Source: Streptomyces tubercidicus
GTDB lineage: Bacteria; Actinomycetota; Actinomycetes; Streptomycetales; Streptomycetaceae
Direction of reading: 5' to 3'
Length of the DNA stretch: 64,000 nt
NCBI RefSeq assembly: GCF_027497495.1
Contig: NZ_CP114205.1
Location: 7,626,001-7,690,000 of the forward strand
The first letter of the stretch is position 1. Every line of letters begins with the position of its first letter. The translations under genes were made by a program, and so were the position numbers. Positions 8,181 to 16,146 of the stretch are shown piece by piece. The notes under the pieces are model-generated. The model saw only the letters and a list, made by a program, of their open reading frames with translations, was not told the origin of the DNA and did not search any database.

Positions 8181-9260
8181 TCAGCGGGCGGCGGCCGTAC
8201 GGCGGTCCCGGGCGGGCGAGGGCGCCTCGTCCTCGTCGTATGCGTCCCGGTCGTCGTCTTCCGCGTCCTGGTCGACGTCCGCGGTGACGTTGTCGTCTTC
8301 GTCGAGGGGCTCGTCGAGATCGTCGTCCTCATCTGCCGGTTCGTCGAGGTCGTCGTCCTCGGCGGCCGGATCCCCGAGGGCGTCGTCGAATTCCGCGTCT
8401 GCTACGTCTTCCGTGTCTTCCTCGGCCTCGATGGCATCGGCGTGCTCGACCACCACCTCGCCGTCCTGGATCTCGCCCCGCCAGCCGTCGGTGGCCTCTC
8501 CGCGCAGCATGATGAATTTGCGGTAGAGCTTGAGGTCCAGCCGGGCCCGGCGGCCCTGGGCGCGCCAGATGTTGCCGGTCCTCTCGAACAGCCCCTTGGG
8601 GAAGTACTCCAGAACCAGCAGCACCCGCGTCAGGTTGTCGGCGAGACGGTGGAAGGTCACCACGCCCTTGACCGTGCCCTTCGCGCCCTCGGTGGTCCAG
8701 GTGATGCGCTCGTCGGGGACCTGCTCGGTGACATTCGCCCGCCAACTGCGGGTGGATTTGGCGACCTTCACCTTCCAGTTGCTGGTGGTGTCGTCGGATT
8801 TCTCGACGCTGACGACTCCCTTGGCGAAGGTGCTGAACTCCTGGAACTGCGTCCACTGGTCGTATGCCTCGCGTACGGGAACGCCCACATCGATGTCCTC
8901 GACGATGGTCACGCTCTTGGACTTCCCGCCGCCGCCCTTGCGGCCCTTGCCGAACAGCCCCTTGACCTTGTCCTTGACGGTGTCCTTGAGGTGGGAAGCG
9001 CCGACGGCCAGCGCCGCCCGCTGCGGCGACGTGCCCGCACCGAGAGCCGCACCGCCCTTCGCCAGGCTGTCCACCAAACCCCTGGCGCCCCGGCCGGGTT
9101 CGGCGAGCTTGCCGACGCTTTCGCCCAGCTTGTGGCCGAGGCTGGTGACGGCGTGCTCGGCCCGTGCCTGGAGGTAGCGCTGCAACTCCTCCTTGAGCTG
9201 CTCGGCCGCCGGGCTCTTGGTCACCTCGTCCTTCACCTTGCTGAAAGTGGTCTCAGCCAT
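8181..9260 (-). CDS. gvpZ: Gas-vesicle-operon SRPBCC protein, GvpZ-like, with long acidic tail
   Basis: 359 residues from ATG 9260, which lies inside the end of gvpY (8-base overlap); the longer reading through 9536 is the wrong frame of gvpY. Residues 1-110 are helical and hydrophilic, residues about 118-260 are an SRPBCC/polyketide-cyclase-like fold (VTIVEDIDVGVPVREAYDQW...), and residues 270-345 are a nearly uninterrupted Asp/Glu stretch with short repeats (DLDEP). Streptomyces gvp clusters carry an SRPBCC gene at this position, called gvpZ; its role is not established. The acidic tail mirrors the basic tail of gvpY next to it. Confidence 0.78.
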   Translation of the reverse strand: MAETTFSKVKDEVTKSPAAEQLKEELQRYLQARAEHAVTSLGHKLGESVGKLAEPGRGARGLVDSLAKGGAALGAGTSPQRAALAVGASHLKDTVKDKVKGLFGKGRKGGGGKSKSVTIVEDIDVGVPVREAYDQWTQFQEFSTFAKGVVSVEKSDDTTSNWKVKVAKSTRSWRANVTEQVPDERITWTTEGAKGTVKGVVTFHRLADNLTRVLLVLEYFPKGLFERTGNIWRAQGRRARLDLKLYRKFIMLRGEATDGWRGEIQDGEVVVEHADAIEAEEDTEDVADAEFDDALGDPAAEDDDLDEPADEDDDLDEPLDEDDNVTADVDQDAEDDDRDAYDEDEAPSPARDRRTAAAR

Positions 9261-9936
9261 TGCGGCCTCCACGGTCGGCGGCGGTGCGCGCCGCACCGGA
9301 CGCCTTCTTACGGGCCCCGGAGGCGGCCTTCCGCCCCGAGGAGGTGGCCGGGCGCTCGCGGGACGCGGCGGCCGCGGCCTTTCCGGACGACGTCCTCGCG
9401 GCCTTTCCGGCCGTCCGCGCTGGCCCCGAGGCGCTTGCTGACGAGCGTCGCGCGGGAGCGGACCGGCGGTCGCTGTCCGCCTTCTTCGCCGAAGCGTCGG
9501 ACGACCGAGCCGACGACTTCGTGGCCGCCGCCTCATCGTCCGCCGCCTGATCCTCTGCCGTCTCCTCGTCCGCTACCTCGTCGTCCGCCGCAGGACGCCC
9601 GTCCTCCGAGTCCCGCATCACCTCGCCAACCACATCCCGGCCTTCGTCAAGGGCCGCAGTCCGCTCATGCAGCGAATCGGCGAGGCCGGACATCCGCTGG
9701 CTGAGCGCGGTACCGGCCGCTGCCTTGGTGGCGTCCACGAGTTCACTGCGCACCTGGTCGTTGAGCGGCCCCAGCACCGGCGAGTTGGCGACCAGTGCGC
9801 CCCACTGCTTCGGATCCAGATTCAGCTTCTTGCCGGCCAGAAACAGGCCCAGGCCGATGGCCATCTTCGCTTTCTTCGTGCGCCCCAGGAGGTAGCCCCC
9901 GACAAGGGCCACACCTATCTTGGCGTTGGTCATCAT
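9253..9936 (-). CDS. gvpY: Gas-vesicle-operon protein GvpY-like with basic H1-like tail
   Basis: 227 residues from ATG 9936 (a second ATG follows at once). A hydrophobic N-terminal helix (IGVALVGGYLLGR, then MAIGLGLFLAG) suggests a membrane or shell contact. The middle is helical. The last 95 residues are rich in Lys, Arg, Ser and Ala (KKADSDRRSAPARRSS..., GRKAASGARKKASG), like the tail of histone H1-type proteins. The family is known mainly from Streptomyces gvp operons with no assigned function. Position between gvpG and gvpZ matches the S. coelicolor order. Confidence 0.75.
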   Translation of the reverse strand: MMTNAKIGVALVGGYLLGRTKKAKMAIGLGLFLAGKKLNLDPKQWGALVANSPVLGPLNDQVRSELVDATKAAAGTALSQRMSGLADSLHERTAALDEGRDVVGEVMRDSEDGRPAADDEVADEETAEDQAADDEAAATKSSARSSDASAKKADSDRRSAPARRSSASASGPARTAGKAARTSSGKAAAAASRERPATSSGRKAASGARKKASGAARTAADRGGRNG

Positions 9937-9962
9937 CCGTCGTACACCTCAATCTCCCCTGA

Positions 9963-10220
9963 TCAGGAGTCGGTACGTAGTCGTGGTTGGTGGGCCTCCA
10001 GCCATTCCAGCCGGTCCAGGAGTTCGTCCTCGCGGGCGTCGAACTCGTCGGGACCGATGCTGCCGTCCAGCAACTGCCGTTCCAGTGCGGCCAGTTCCTC
10101 ACGGACCGGCGCCGGGTCGTAGTACTCGCGCTCGGCGGTGAGCAGCACCTGGTCCAGGACCCAGGCCGTGCCCCGTACCGGGGCCAACGGCAGGGTCAGC
10201 AGCTGTGTGAACAGGCCCAT
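9963..10220 (-). CDS. gvpG: Gas vesicle protein GvpG
   Basis: 85 residues from ATG 10220 with GAGGAGA upstream. GLFTQLLTLPLAPVRGTAWVLDQVLLTAEREYYDP is the family signature, and the C-terminal half is an acidic coiled coil (REELAALERQLLDGSIGPDEFDAREDELLDRLEWLE). GvpG is an essential accessory protein in gas-vesicle formation. The gene is 20 bases after gvpF, in the same operon. Confidence 0.92.
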   Translation of the reverse strand: MGLFTQLLTLPLAPVRGTAWVLDQVLLTAEREYYDPAPVREELAALERQLLDGSIGPDEFDAREDELLDRLEWLEAHQPRLRTDS

Positions 10221-10240
10221 GGCCGATCTCCTCTCGGAGG

Positions 10241-10954
10241 TCAGACGAAGCTGTACGGCGGCAGCGGGCCGTGCAGGCTGAAGGTGTAGGTGTCGCCGCG
10301 CTGCCCGGCCTCTTCGTGGACCGCCTCCGAGAAGGCCGCGGCCTTCTCCCGCTCGACGAGGAAGGACACACTGAGGAAGTGGCTCTTCGTCGCCTCGGCG
10401 TCCGCGGCGCGCACCGCGGCCGGAGCGAGCCGGGCCACGATGTCCGACCGGTCGCGTTCCTGGCGGGCCTGCACCTCCTGTGAGATCAGCTCGCCGAGCG
10501 CCATCCTGTCGTCGTACGCGCCGGGATTCCGCCGGGTACGGTCGTTGAGCCGCCGTACCTCGGCGGACTCCCGCATGATCTCGCGCAGCAGATCGTCCTC
10601 GTCGCGCGCCACCTTGAGGTGGTACTCACGACAGCCGTCGACCTCGGCCAGCCGCCGGAGGTAGCTGTCGCGATCCTGCTCCAGGACGGCGGCGACCTGT
10701 GCGTCATCGGCGCCGACCAGCCCGAAGCGCATCGGCAGAGCGGCGCCGTCGGCCAGCAGACATTCCTGAACTCCCTGGTGGGCCGCCACATCGCGGCGCT
10801 TGGCCCGGAGCTCCGGCGGCGCGTCACTGACCACCGCGCACAGGTCCTTCGTCCGGACAGTGCGCAGCTGGGCCGCGGGGTCGCCGACCCCGTCGAGGCC
10901 GGACAGCCGCAAGGGGTGGCCGGCCGCGGTGATGGCGTAGAGGTACGTTCCCAT
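10241..10954 (-). CDS. gvpF: Gas vesicle protein GvpF (GvpL/GvpF family)
   Basis: 237 residues. It begins GTYLYAITAAGHPLRL and ends GPLPPYSFV, both typical of GvpF. The family has two alpha/beta domains and binds GvpA monomers at the start of assembly. Start ATG 10954 lies three bases after the gvpA stop, so the two are translationally linked. Internal FLVEREKAAAFSEAVHEEA matches the second domain. Confidence 0.93.
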   Translation of the reverse strand: MGTYLYAITAAGHPLRLSGLDGVGDPAAQLRTVRTKDLCAVVSDAPPELRAKRRDVAAHQGVQECLLADGAALPMRFGLVGADDAQVAAVLEQDRDSYLRRLAEVDGCREYHLKVARDEDDLLREIMRESAEVRRLNDRTRRNPGAYDDRMALGELISQEVQARQERDRSDIVARLAPAAVRAADAEATKSHFLSVSFLVEREKAAAFSEAVHEEAGQRGDTYTFSLHGPLPPYSFV

Positions 10955-10957
10955 GGC

Positions 10958-11398
10958 TCAGTCCTCCCGGCGGCGGGCGGTGCGCCGGCTGCTGGTCGCG
11001 GACGACTTACGTGCCGGACGCTCTTCCTCTTCCGCGGAGTCCTCCTGCCCCTTCTGCAGGGATTCGCTGAAGGCCTCGACGGCGCCGGTCAGCGCGCCCT
11101 TTGACTTTCCTTTGGCGCCGCTTTCCGTTGCCTCACCGACCAGATCGGTGAGCTGGTTCGGCGCCTTGCGGCCGGATTCCAGATCGAGTCGGTTGCATGC
11201 CTCGGCGAAGCGCAGATAGGTGTCGACGCTCGCGACGACGACGCGCACATCGATCTTGAGGATTTCGATGCCGACCAGGGAGACCCGCACAAAGGCGTCG
11301 ATTACCAGCCCTCGGTCGAGGATCAGTTCAAGAACATCGTAGAGATTTCCCGAACCACTTCCGCTGGTCGCGGCGTTGGATTGCTGAATGGCAGTCAC
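10958..11398 (-). CDS. gvpA: Major gas vesicle shell protein GvpA, long Streptomyces form
   Basis: 146 residues from GTG 11398, with AAGGGA nine bases upstream. Residues 18-75 are the canonical GvpA fold (NLYDVLELILDRGLVIDAFVRVSLVGIEILKIDVRVVVASVDTYLRF), which forms the ribbed hydrophobic shell. The remaining 70 residues are an extension with acidic then Arg/Ser-rich parts (SAEEEERPARKSS, SRRTARRRED), absent in cyanobacterial or halobacterial GvpA (about 70 residues) and likely exposed on the shell. First structural gene after gvpO. Confidence 0.93.
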   Translation of the reverse strand: MTAIQQSNAATSGSGSGNLYDVLELILDRGLVIDAFVRVSLVGIEILKIDVRVVVASVDTYLRFAEACNRLDLESGRKAPNQLTDLVGEATESGAKGKSKGALTGAVEAFSESLQKGQEDSAEEEERPARKSSATSSRRTARRRED

Positions 11399-11489
11399 GG
11401 TCGTTCGTCCCTTCCAGTTGACTGGAGCGGGTCATGGGGCCGTGCGATGTCGTGGCGCCTGCCGAGCGGCGGCCGTTCCACCTGTCGGG

Positions 11490-11798
11490 CTACCTGTCGA
11501 TCTGGCCCCGCCCGTAGCGGCGGGTCCGCTCGTATCCCACGAGTTGGCCTTGTTCATCGAGGTAGACACGATAGGAAGCCATCACACTCGATGTGTCCGG
11601 CACCCTTTCGATCTCCACCACTTCCACGTCCGCCAACCAACCGTCATCGGTGGGCTTGAGTGCTGACACCGAACCGGGCTCGCATTGGAGCAGCTGCGCA
11701 AGTTGCCCGGAGGCGTGGTGCATTGCCGTGGGGGCGGCGATCCGCTCCGGTCCGTCGCCGTGTGCTTTTTCGCGTTCCGTGCTTTCCTCGGTCGCCAT
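11490..11798 (-). CDS. gvpO: Gas vesicle protein GvpO
   Basis: 102 residues from ATG 11798 (GGGA upstream). The GvpO domain covers about 30-100, ending in SYRVYLDEQGQLVGYERTRRYGRGQ, with ALKPTDDGWLADVEVVEIERVPDT in the middle. GvpO is required for vesicle formation and thought to affect gvp expression. It leads the operon; the 290 bases upstream (11799-12089) hold no gene and must contain the gvp promoter, for which no clear sigma-70-type pair is visible. A 91-base gap separates it from gvpA. Confidence 0.88.
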   Translation of the reverse strand: MATEESTEREKAHGDGPERIAAPTAMHHASGQLAQLLQCEPGSVSALKPTDDGWLADVEVVEIERVPDTSSVMASYRVYLDEQGQLVGYERTRRYGRGQIDR

Positions 11799-12051
11799 GA
11801 TCCCGCCTGTCGTGCGTCGTAGGGCTTTCTGTCGAAGTACGGAGGCCGTTTTGCCGGCGGTAGAGGATCGGGTGCCCCTGCGACTCGAACGTATGCGTAG
11901 TCGCCCACACGGGACGGCAATTCCCCTGCACCAACGGCCGCCGCCGCCTCACAGCGCAGGGGGCGACGCGCAGGCGTCAGCGCAGGTCAACAGACAGATG
12001 ATTCCCCCGTCGGCGGAACCCTCGTCAGCAACACAAGAAGCCGGCCGAAAC

Positions 12052-12082
12052 AAAAAAGACAGGCCAATTCCGGGGTACGGAA
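12052..12082 (-). terminator. Possible weak terminator after grpE
   Basis: On the minus strand a 5-bp stem (TTCCG/CGGAA, 12068-12082) just past the grpE stop is followed by a run of six T residues (12052-12057), unusual in this GC-rich region. It could separate the dnaK-grpE unit from the gas-vesicle operon, or allow partial read-through into it. Confidence 0.35.
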
Positions 12083-12089
12083 CGAGAAT

Positions 12090-12713
12090 TCAGGAACCGG
12101 CCACAACAGCGCCGGCCGGCGGCTCGCCCGCGACAGCCACCTGTGCCGGACGCAGCAGACGGTCGCCGACCCGGTATCCCAGCCGGAGCACCTCGGTGCA
12201 GACGGCCTGCTCCAGCCCGTCGCTGGGGGTGTAGGTGATGGCCTCGTGGATCAGCGGGTCGAACGGGTCACCCACCGCGCCGAAGGACTGCAGCCCCAGC
12301 GTCCCCAGCTCGGTTTCCAGCGCCTCGGCGATGCGCTGGAAACCACCGGTCACCTCGCCTCGCTCGGTGGCCTCGGCGAGCGAGTCGAGCACCGGCAGCA
12401 ACCGGCTCAGCACATTGGCCACCGCGATCTCACCGACCGCCAGCCGGTCGCGGTGGACCCGCTTGCGGTAGTTGTCGTACTCGGCCTTCAGCCGCTGGAG
12501 GTCGGCCGTCCGCTCCCGCAGCTCGGCGTGCAGCACCGCCTCCGGTGGCGCCGGCAGCCCGGCGGACTCGCCAGGGCCGGACGGCCTGCCGGTGCGCTGC
12601 CTGGTCCGCTCCTCCGGGGGGTCGGTCGCGTCCGGCGGGTTGTTCGGCGACCCGTGTCCCACGAGGGCCAGCGGCGGGTGGGGAGGGCCATGGACGTCGG
12701 TCGGGCGGTTCAT
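12090..12713 (-). CDS. grpE: GrpE nucleotide exchange factor (second copy type)
   Basis: 207 residues; ATG 12713 overlaps the dnaK stop by four bases (ATGA). A Pro-rich N-terminus is followed by the long GrpE helix (LRERTADLQRLKAEYDNYRKRVHRDR, about 65-92) and the beta domain (GDPFDPLIHEAITYTP...LRLGYRVGDRLLRPAQVAVA). GrpE releases ADP from DnaK. In Streptomyces the main heat-shock operon is dnaK-grpE-dnaJ-hspR; no dnaJ or hspR follows here, so this is likely the second, dedicated set, sitting directly upstream of the gas-vesicle operon on the same strand. Confidence 0.92.
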   Translation of the reverse strand: MNRPTDVHGPPHPPLALVGHGSPNNPPDATDPPEERTRQRTGRPSGPGESAGLPAPPEAVLHAELRERTADLQRLKAEYDNYRKRVHRDRLAVGEIAVANVLSRLLPVLDSLAEATERGEVTGGFQRIAEALETELGTLGLQSFGAVGDPFDPLIHEAITYTPSDGLEQAVCTEVLRLGYRVGDRLLRPAQVAVAGEPPAGAVVAGS

Positions 12714-14593
12714 CGTGCGCTGCCCTCCTGCTTGTCGTCGTCGACGATCTCCGCGTCGACGACATCGTCCTGCTCACCGGCGGTGGCATCCGAGCCGCCC
12801 GCGCCGGCCGCCGCGCCCTCGGCTCCCGGGGTGGCCTGCGCGCCCTGGGTGTCGGCGTACATGGCCTGGCCCATCTTCTGGGAGACGGCCGCGAGCTTCT
12901 CGCTGGCGGTGCGGATCTCCGCGGTGTCCTCGCCCTTGAGCTTTTCCTTGACCTCGGTGACGGCTTCCTGGACCTCGGTCCGGACCTCGCCGGGGATCTT
13001 GTCCTCGTTGTCCTTGAGGAACTTCTCGGTCTGGTAGACGAGCTGCTCGGCCTGGTTGCGGGTCTCCGCGGTCTCCCGCTTGCGGCGGTCCTCCTCGGCG
13101 TGCTGTTCGGCGTCGCGGACCATCCGGTCGATGTCGTCCTTCGGCAGCGAGGAGCCGCCGGTGACGGTCATCTTCTGCTCCTTGCCGGTGCCCAGGTCCT
13201 TGGCCGTGACGTGCATGATGCCGTTGGCGTCGATGTCGAAGGAGACCTCGATCTGCGGGACGCCACGGGGGGCCGGCGGCAGACCGGTCAGCTGGAACAT
13301 CCCGAGCTTCTTGTTGTACGCCGCGATCTCGCGCTCGCCCTGGTAGACCTGGATCTGCACGGACGGCTGGTTGTCCTCGGCCGTCGTGAAGATCTCCGAG
13401 CGCTTGGTCGGGATCGTGGTGTTGCGCTCCAGCAGCTTGGTCATCACGCCGCCCTTGGTCTCGATACCGAGGGACAGCGGGGTCACGTCCAGCAGCAGGA
13501 CGTCCTTGACCTCACCCTTGAGCACACCGGCCTGGAGGGCGGCACCCACGGCGACGACCTCGTCCGGGTTGACGCCCTTGTGCGGGTCCTTGCCGGTCAG
13601 CTCCTTGACCAGCTCGGTCACCGCGGGCATCCGGGTCGAGCCGCCGACCAGGATCACATGATTGATGTCGGCGACCTTGATCCCGGCGTCGTTCACCGCG
13701 TTGTGGAACGGCGTCTTGCACCGCTCCAGGAGGTCCGAGGTGAGCTGCTCGAACTGGGAGCGGGTGAGTTTCTCGTCCAGGTGCAGCGGGCCGTCGGCCG
13801 ACGCGCTCAAATACGGCAGATTGATCGTGGTCTCGGTCGCCGCGGACAGTTCGATCTTCGCCTTCTCGGCGGCCTCCCGCAGCCGCTGGGTGGCCATCTT
13901 GTCCTTGGACAGATCGATGCCGTACGCGTTCTTGAACTGCTTGGTCAGATAGTCGACGATCCGCTGGTCCCAGTCGTCGCCGCCCAGGTGGGTATCGCCG
14001 TTGGTGGCCTTCACCTCGACGACGCCGTCACCGATCTCCAGCAGTGAGACATCGAAGGTGCCGCCGCCGAGGTCGAAGACCAGGATGGTCTGGTCGTTCT
14101 CCTTGTCCAGGCCGTAGGCCAGGGCGGCCGCGGTCGGCTCATTGACGATCCGCAGCACCTTCAGGCCGGCGATCTCACCGGCCTCCTTGGTCGCGGTGCG
14201 CTGGGCGTCATTGAAGTACGCCGGAACGGTGACCACGGCATCCGTGACGTCCTCGCCCAGATATTCCTCGGCGTCCCGCTTGAGCTTCTGCAGCACCCGC
14301 GCGGAGATCTCCTGGGCGGTGTACTGCTTGCCGTCGATGTCGCCGCTCTCCGGGAAGCGCCACTGCGGATCGCCCATGTGGCGCTTGACGGACCGCGCGG
14401 TGCGGTCGACGTTGGTCACGGCCTGCCGCTTGGCGACCTCGCCCACCAGCACATCTCCGCCCTTGGCGAAGCCGACGACCGACGGGGTGGTCCGGGCGCC
14501 CTCGGCATTGGTGATCACCGTGGGCTCGCCGCCCTCCAGCACACTGACCACCGAGTTCGTCGTACCAAGGTCAATACCCACTGCACGCGCCAT
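12710..14593 (-). CDS. dnaK: Molecular chaperone DnaK (Hsp70), probable second paralogue
   Basis: 627 residues from ATG 14593 with the canonical start ARAVGIDLGTTNSVVSVLEGG; the 19 extra upstream codons in frame are leader. ATPase domain motifs (FDLGGGTFDVS, VILVGGSTRMPAV) and the substrate-binding domain (KDVLLLDVTPLSLGIETKGG) are complete, and the C-terminus keeps VVDAEIVDD before DKQEGSAR. Full length for the family. It folds and assembles proteins with DnaJ and GrpE; the partner grpE overlaps it, but no dnaJ is nearby. A good vegetative promoter lies upstream. Adjacent same-strand gvp genes suggest help with GvpA assembly, which is inference. Confidence 0.96.
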   Translation of the reverse strand: MARAVGIDLGTTNSVVSVLEGGEPTVITNAEGARTTPSVVGFAKGGDVLVGEVAKRQAVTNVDRTARSVKRHMGDPQWRFPESGDIDGKQYTAQEISARVLQKLKRDAEEYLGEDVTDAVVTVPAYFNDAQRTATKEAGEIAGLKVLRIVNEPTAAALAYGLDKENDQTILVFDLGGGTFDVSLLEIGDGVVEVKATNGDTHLGGDDWDQRIVDYLTKQFKNAYGIDLSKDKMATQRLREAAEKAKIELSAATETTINLPYLSASADGPLHLDEKLTRSQFEQLTSDLLERCKTPFHNAVNDAGIKVADINHVILVGGSTRMPAVTELVKELTGKDPHKGVNPDEVVAVGAALQAGVLKGEVKDVLLLDVTPLSLGIETKGGVMTKLLERNTTIPTKRSEIFTTAEDNQPSVQIQVYQGEREIAAYNKKLGMFQLTGLPPAPRGVPQIEVSFDIDANGIMHVTAKDLGTGKEQKMTVTGGSSLPKDDIDRMVRDAEQHAEEDRRKRETAETRNQAEQLVYQTEKFLKDNEDKIPGEVRTEVQEAVTEVKEKLKGEDTAEIRTASEKLAAVSQKMGQAMYADTQGAQATPGAEGAAAGAGGSDATAGEQDDVVDAEIVDDDKQEGSAR

Positions 14594-14683
14594 GGTCTTC
14601 TCCTCACCTTGCGGTCCGCTCGTGGAACGGCCCCGCGTGGGCCTCCTCACCTGCTGATATGGGGAGCAAGCCGCCTACTCATC

Positions 14684-14712
14684 TGCATAAAACGCACGGA
14701 CACACCTGTCAA
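14684..14712 (-). promoter_or_regulatory. dnaK promoter
   Basis: On the minus strand TTGACA (14707-14712) and TATGCA (14684-14689) are 17 bases apart, a near-consensus sigma-HrdB promoter. Transcription would start near 14677, leaving a leader of about 85 nt. CTTGAAT just upstream resembles one arm of the HspR HAIR site (CTTGAGT), but the second arm is not present. Confidence 0.65.
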
Positions 14713-14759
14713 GATATTCCCATTCAAGGCAAAAGTCCGGTATGCGCAAACCGCAGACA

Positions 14760-14806
14760 CCCGCGCGGTGCGCCCGGACGGTGATCCGCCGGGCGCACCG
14801 CGCGGG
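14760..14806 (-). terminator. Terminator of the rppA gene
   Basis: An 18-bp perfect inverted repeat (14760-14777 with 14789-14806) starts five bases after the rppA stop; three more pairs form in the 11-nt loop. It has little T-tail, as is common for Streptomyces terminators, and shields the dnaK promoter. Confidence 0.7.
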
Positions 14807-14811
14807 CGCAC

Positions 14812-15873
14812 TCATGCCGCGACAGGGGGCGAGGCCCAGGTGCCGAGGGCCATCTCGGCGGTGATGCCGGGACCGAAACCCGCCAGCAGACCGCGCTGGC
14901 CTTCAACGGCCGACGCCTCGTCGAACATCCTCGCCAGGGCGTCCAGCACCACACCGCTGGCGATGTTGCCGTACTCGGTCAGCGTGGCGCGGCTGAAGCG
15001 GAACGCCTCGGGCGGCACCTCAAGGAAGCGGCACAGGTCGTCCAGGATGCGCGGACCGCCCGCGTGGACGATGTAGAAGTCCAGCTCGCCCGCGTCCCAT
15101 TGGTGCTCCTTCGCGATGGCGCGCAGCGCCGGGGCGAGCGGCTCCATGGTGCCGGGCACGCGCTTGTCCAGCTGGAAGTGGAATCCGGTGGACCGCACCG
15201 CGTAGGAGATCCAGTCCTCGGTGTGCGGGATCAGATAGGAGCTGTTGCGCTCCAGCCGGACGCCGGTGCCGCCCTTCCCGCGAACCACCGCGGCGGCGAC
15301 CGCGTCGCCGAACAGGCCGTTCGACAGCAGCGATCCCACGCCCAGATCCGTGGGCTGGTAGCACAGTGAGCAGAACTCACACGCGACGATCAGGACGTTG
15401 GAGTCCGGGTAGGCGGTGCAGAAGTCATGCGCCCGGTTGATCGCGGCGCCGCCTGCGGCACAGCCGAGTTGGGCTATCGGCATCTGCCGGGTATCCGAGC
15501 GGAAGCCGAGCGTATTGATGAGCCATGCCGTCAGGGACGGCATCATGAAGCCGGTACAGGAGACATAGACGATCAAGTCGATCTGATCCGGCTCCAGTTC
15601 GGCCTGGTCGAGTGCCTGACTCACCACGGCGGGGACCCGGGCCTTGGACTCCTCCTCGTAGACCGCGCTGCGGGCGTCGAGCCCGGGGTGCTTGAGGACC
15701 TTGTCGATCGGCTGGATCAAATGCCGTTTGCGTACGCCGGTGTGCTCGATCAGGCGGAGCACCAGCCTCAGCTGCGAATGATCCTTGTGCAGCCGTCGCG
15801 CGAGTTCGAGGGTGTCTTCTTGGGTGAGGATGTATTCCGGGACCGCGATTGCAGGTTTGCACAGAACCGCCAT
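14812..15873 (-). CDS. rppA: RppA-type 1,3,6,8-tetrahydroxynaphthalene synthase (type III PKS)
   Basis: 353 residues from ATG 15873 (AAGGAG upstream); the in-frame extension to 15963 is leader. The chalcone-synthase fold has the catalytic triad at the positions known for RppA: Cys138 (AQLGCAAGG), His270 (YIVHAGG) and Asn303 (YGNIAS), plus Cys106 (VSCTGF) conserved in THN synthases. It condenses five malonyl-CoA to THN, precursor of flaviolin and HPQ melanin, which protects spores and mycelium. The P450 gene upstream on the same strand is the expected partner, although 273 bases separate them and rppA may have its own leader promoter. Confidence 0.93.
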   Translation of the reverse strand: MAVLCKPAIAVPEYILTQEDTLELARRLHKDHSQLRLVLRLIEHTGVRKRHLIQPIDKVLKHPGLDARSAVYEEESKARVPAVVSQALDQAELEPDQIDLIVYVSCTGFMMPSLTAWLINTLGFRSDTRQMPIAQLGCAAGGAAINRAHDFCTAYPDSNVLIVACEFCSLCYQPTDLGVGSLLSNGLFGDAVAAAVVRGKGGTGVRLERNSSYLIPHTEDWISYAVRSTGFHFQLDKRVPGTMEPLAPALRAIAKEHQWDAGELDFYIVHAGGPRILDDLCRFLEVPPEAFRFSRATLTEYGNIASGVVLDALARMFDEASAVEGQRGLLAGFGPGITAEMALGTWASPPVAA

Positions 15874-15904
15874 GGGATGGGCTCCTTGCAGACTTGTGGG
15901 CCGC

Positions 15905-15918
15905 CAGGGAATTCCCTG
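15905..15918 (-). promoter_or_regulatory. Perfect palindrome in the rppA leader, PAS-LuxR-type operator core
   Basis: CAGGGAATTCCCTG, 14 bases, ends 32 bases upstream of the rppA start codon. Its core AGGGAATTCCCT fits VGGGAWWTCCCB, the centre of the binding consensus described for the PAS-LuxR regulator PimM (CTVGGGAWWTCCCBAG), though the outer two bases on each side fit poorly. Such a regulator is encoded at 60783-61529. It could alternatively be a leader hairpin near the ribosome site. Confidence 0.45.
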
Positions 15919-16146
15919 TTTTCCATTTCGGTCGCCGTCGGCCGGTGGTACCCGCCGCGGCAACCTGCCCGAAGAGCGGGCAAGTTGGCCAGCAGCGGAA
16001 TCGGCGGACTGAACTGCACGACCTGGAGAGAACTATGGGCGGACCATCCGTCGAGAATGAACTCTCCCCGTGCAGGTGGATCTTCTTTCCGACTAGTAAC
16101 CGTACGCCAGGGAGGTGAGTTCTGCATTCGCGGCGCCTGGCCCCGA

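Noticed and set aside
9261..9536. N-terminal extension of gvpZ
   Set aside because: It is the wrong frame of gvpY; the ATG at 9260 with an 8-base gene overlap fits the operon.
14711..14735. HspR HAIR operator upstream of dnaK
   Set aside because: Only one arm (CTTGAAT) resembles the consensus; the required second arm is missing.
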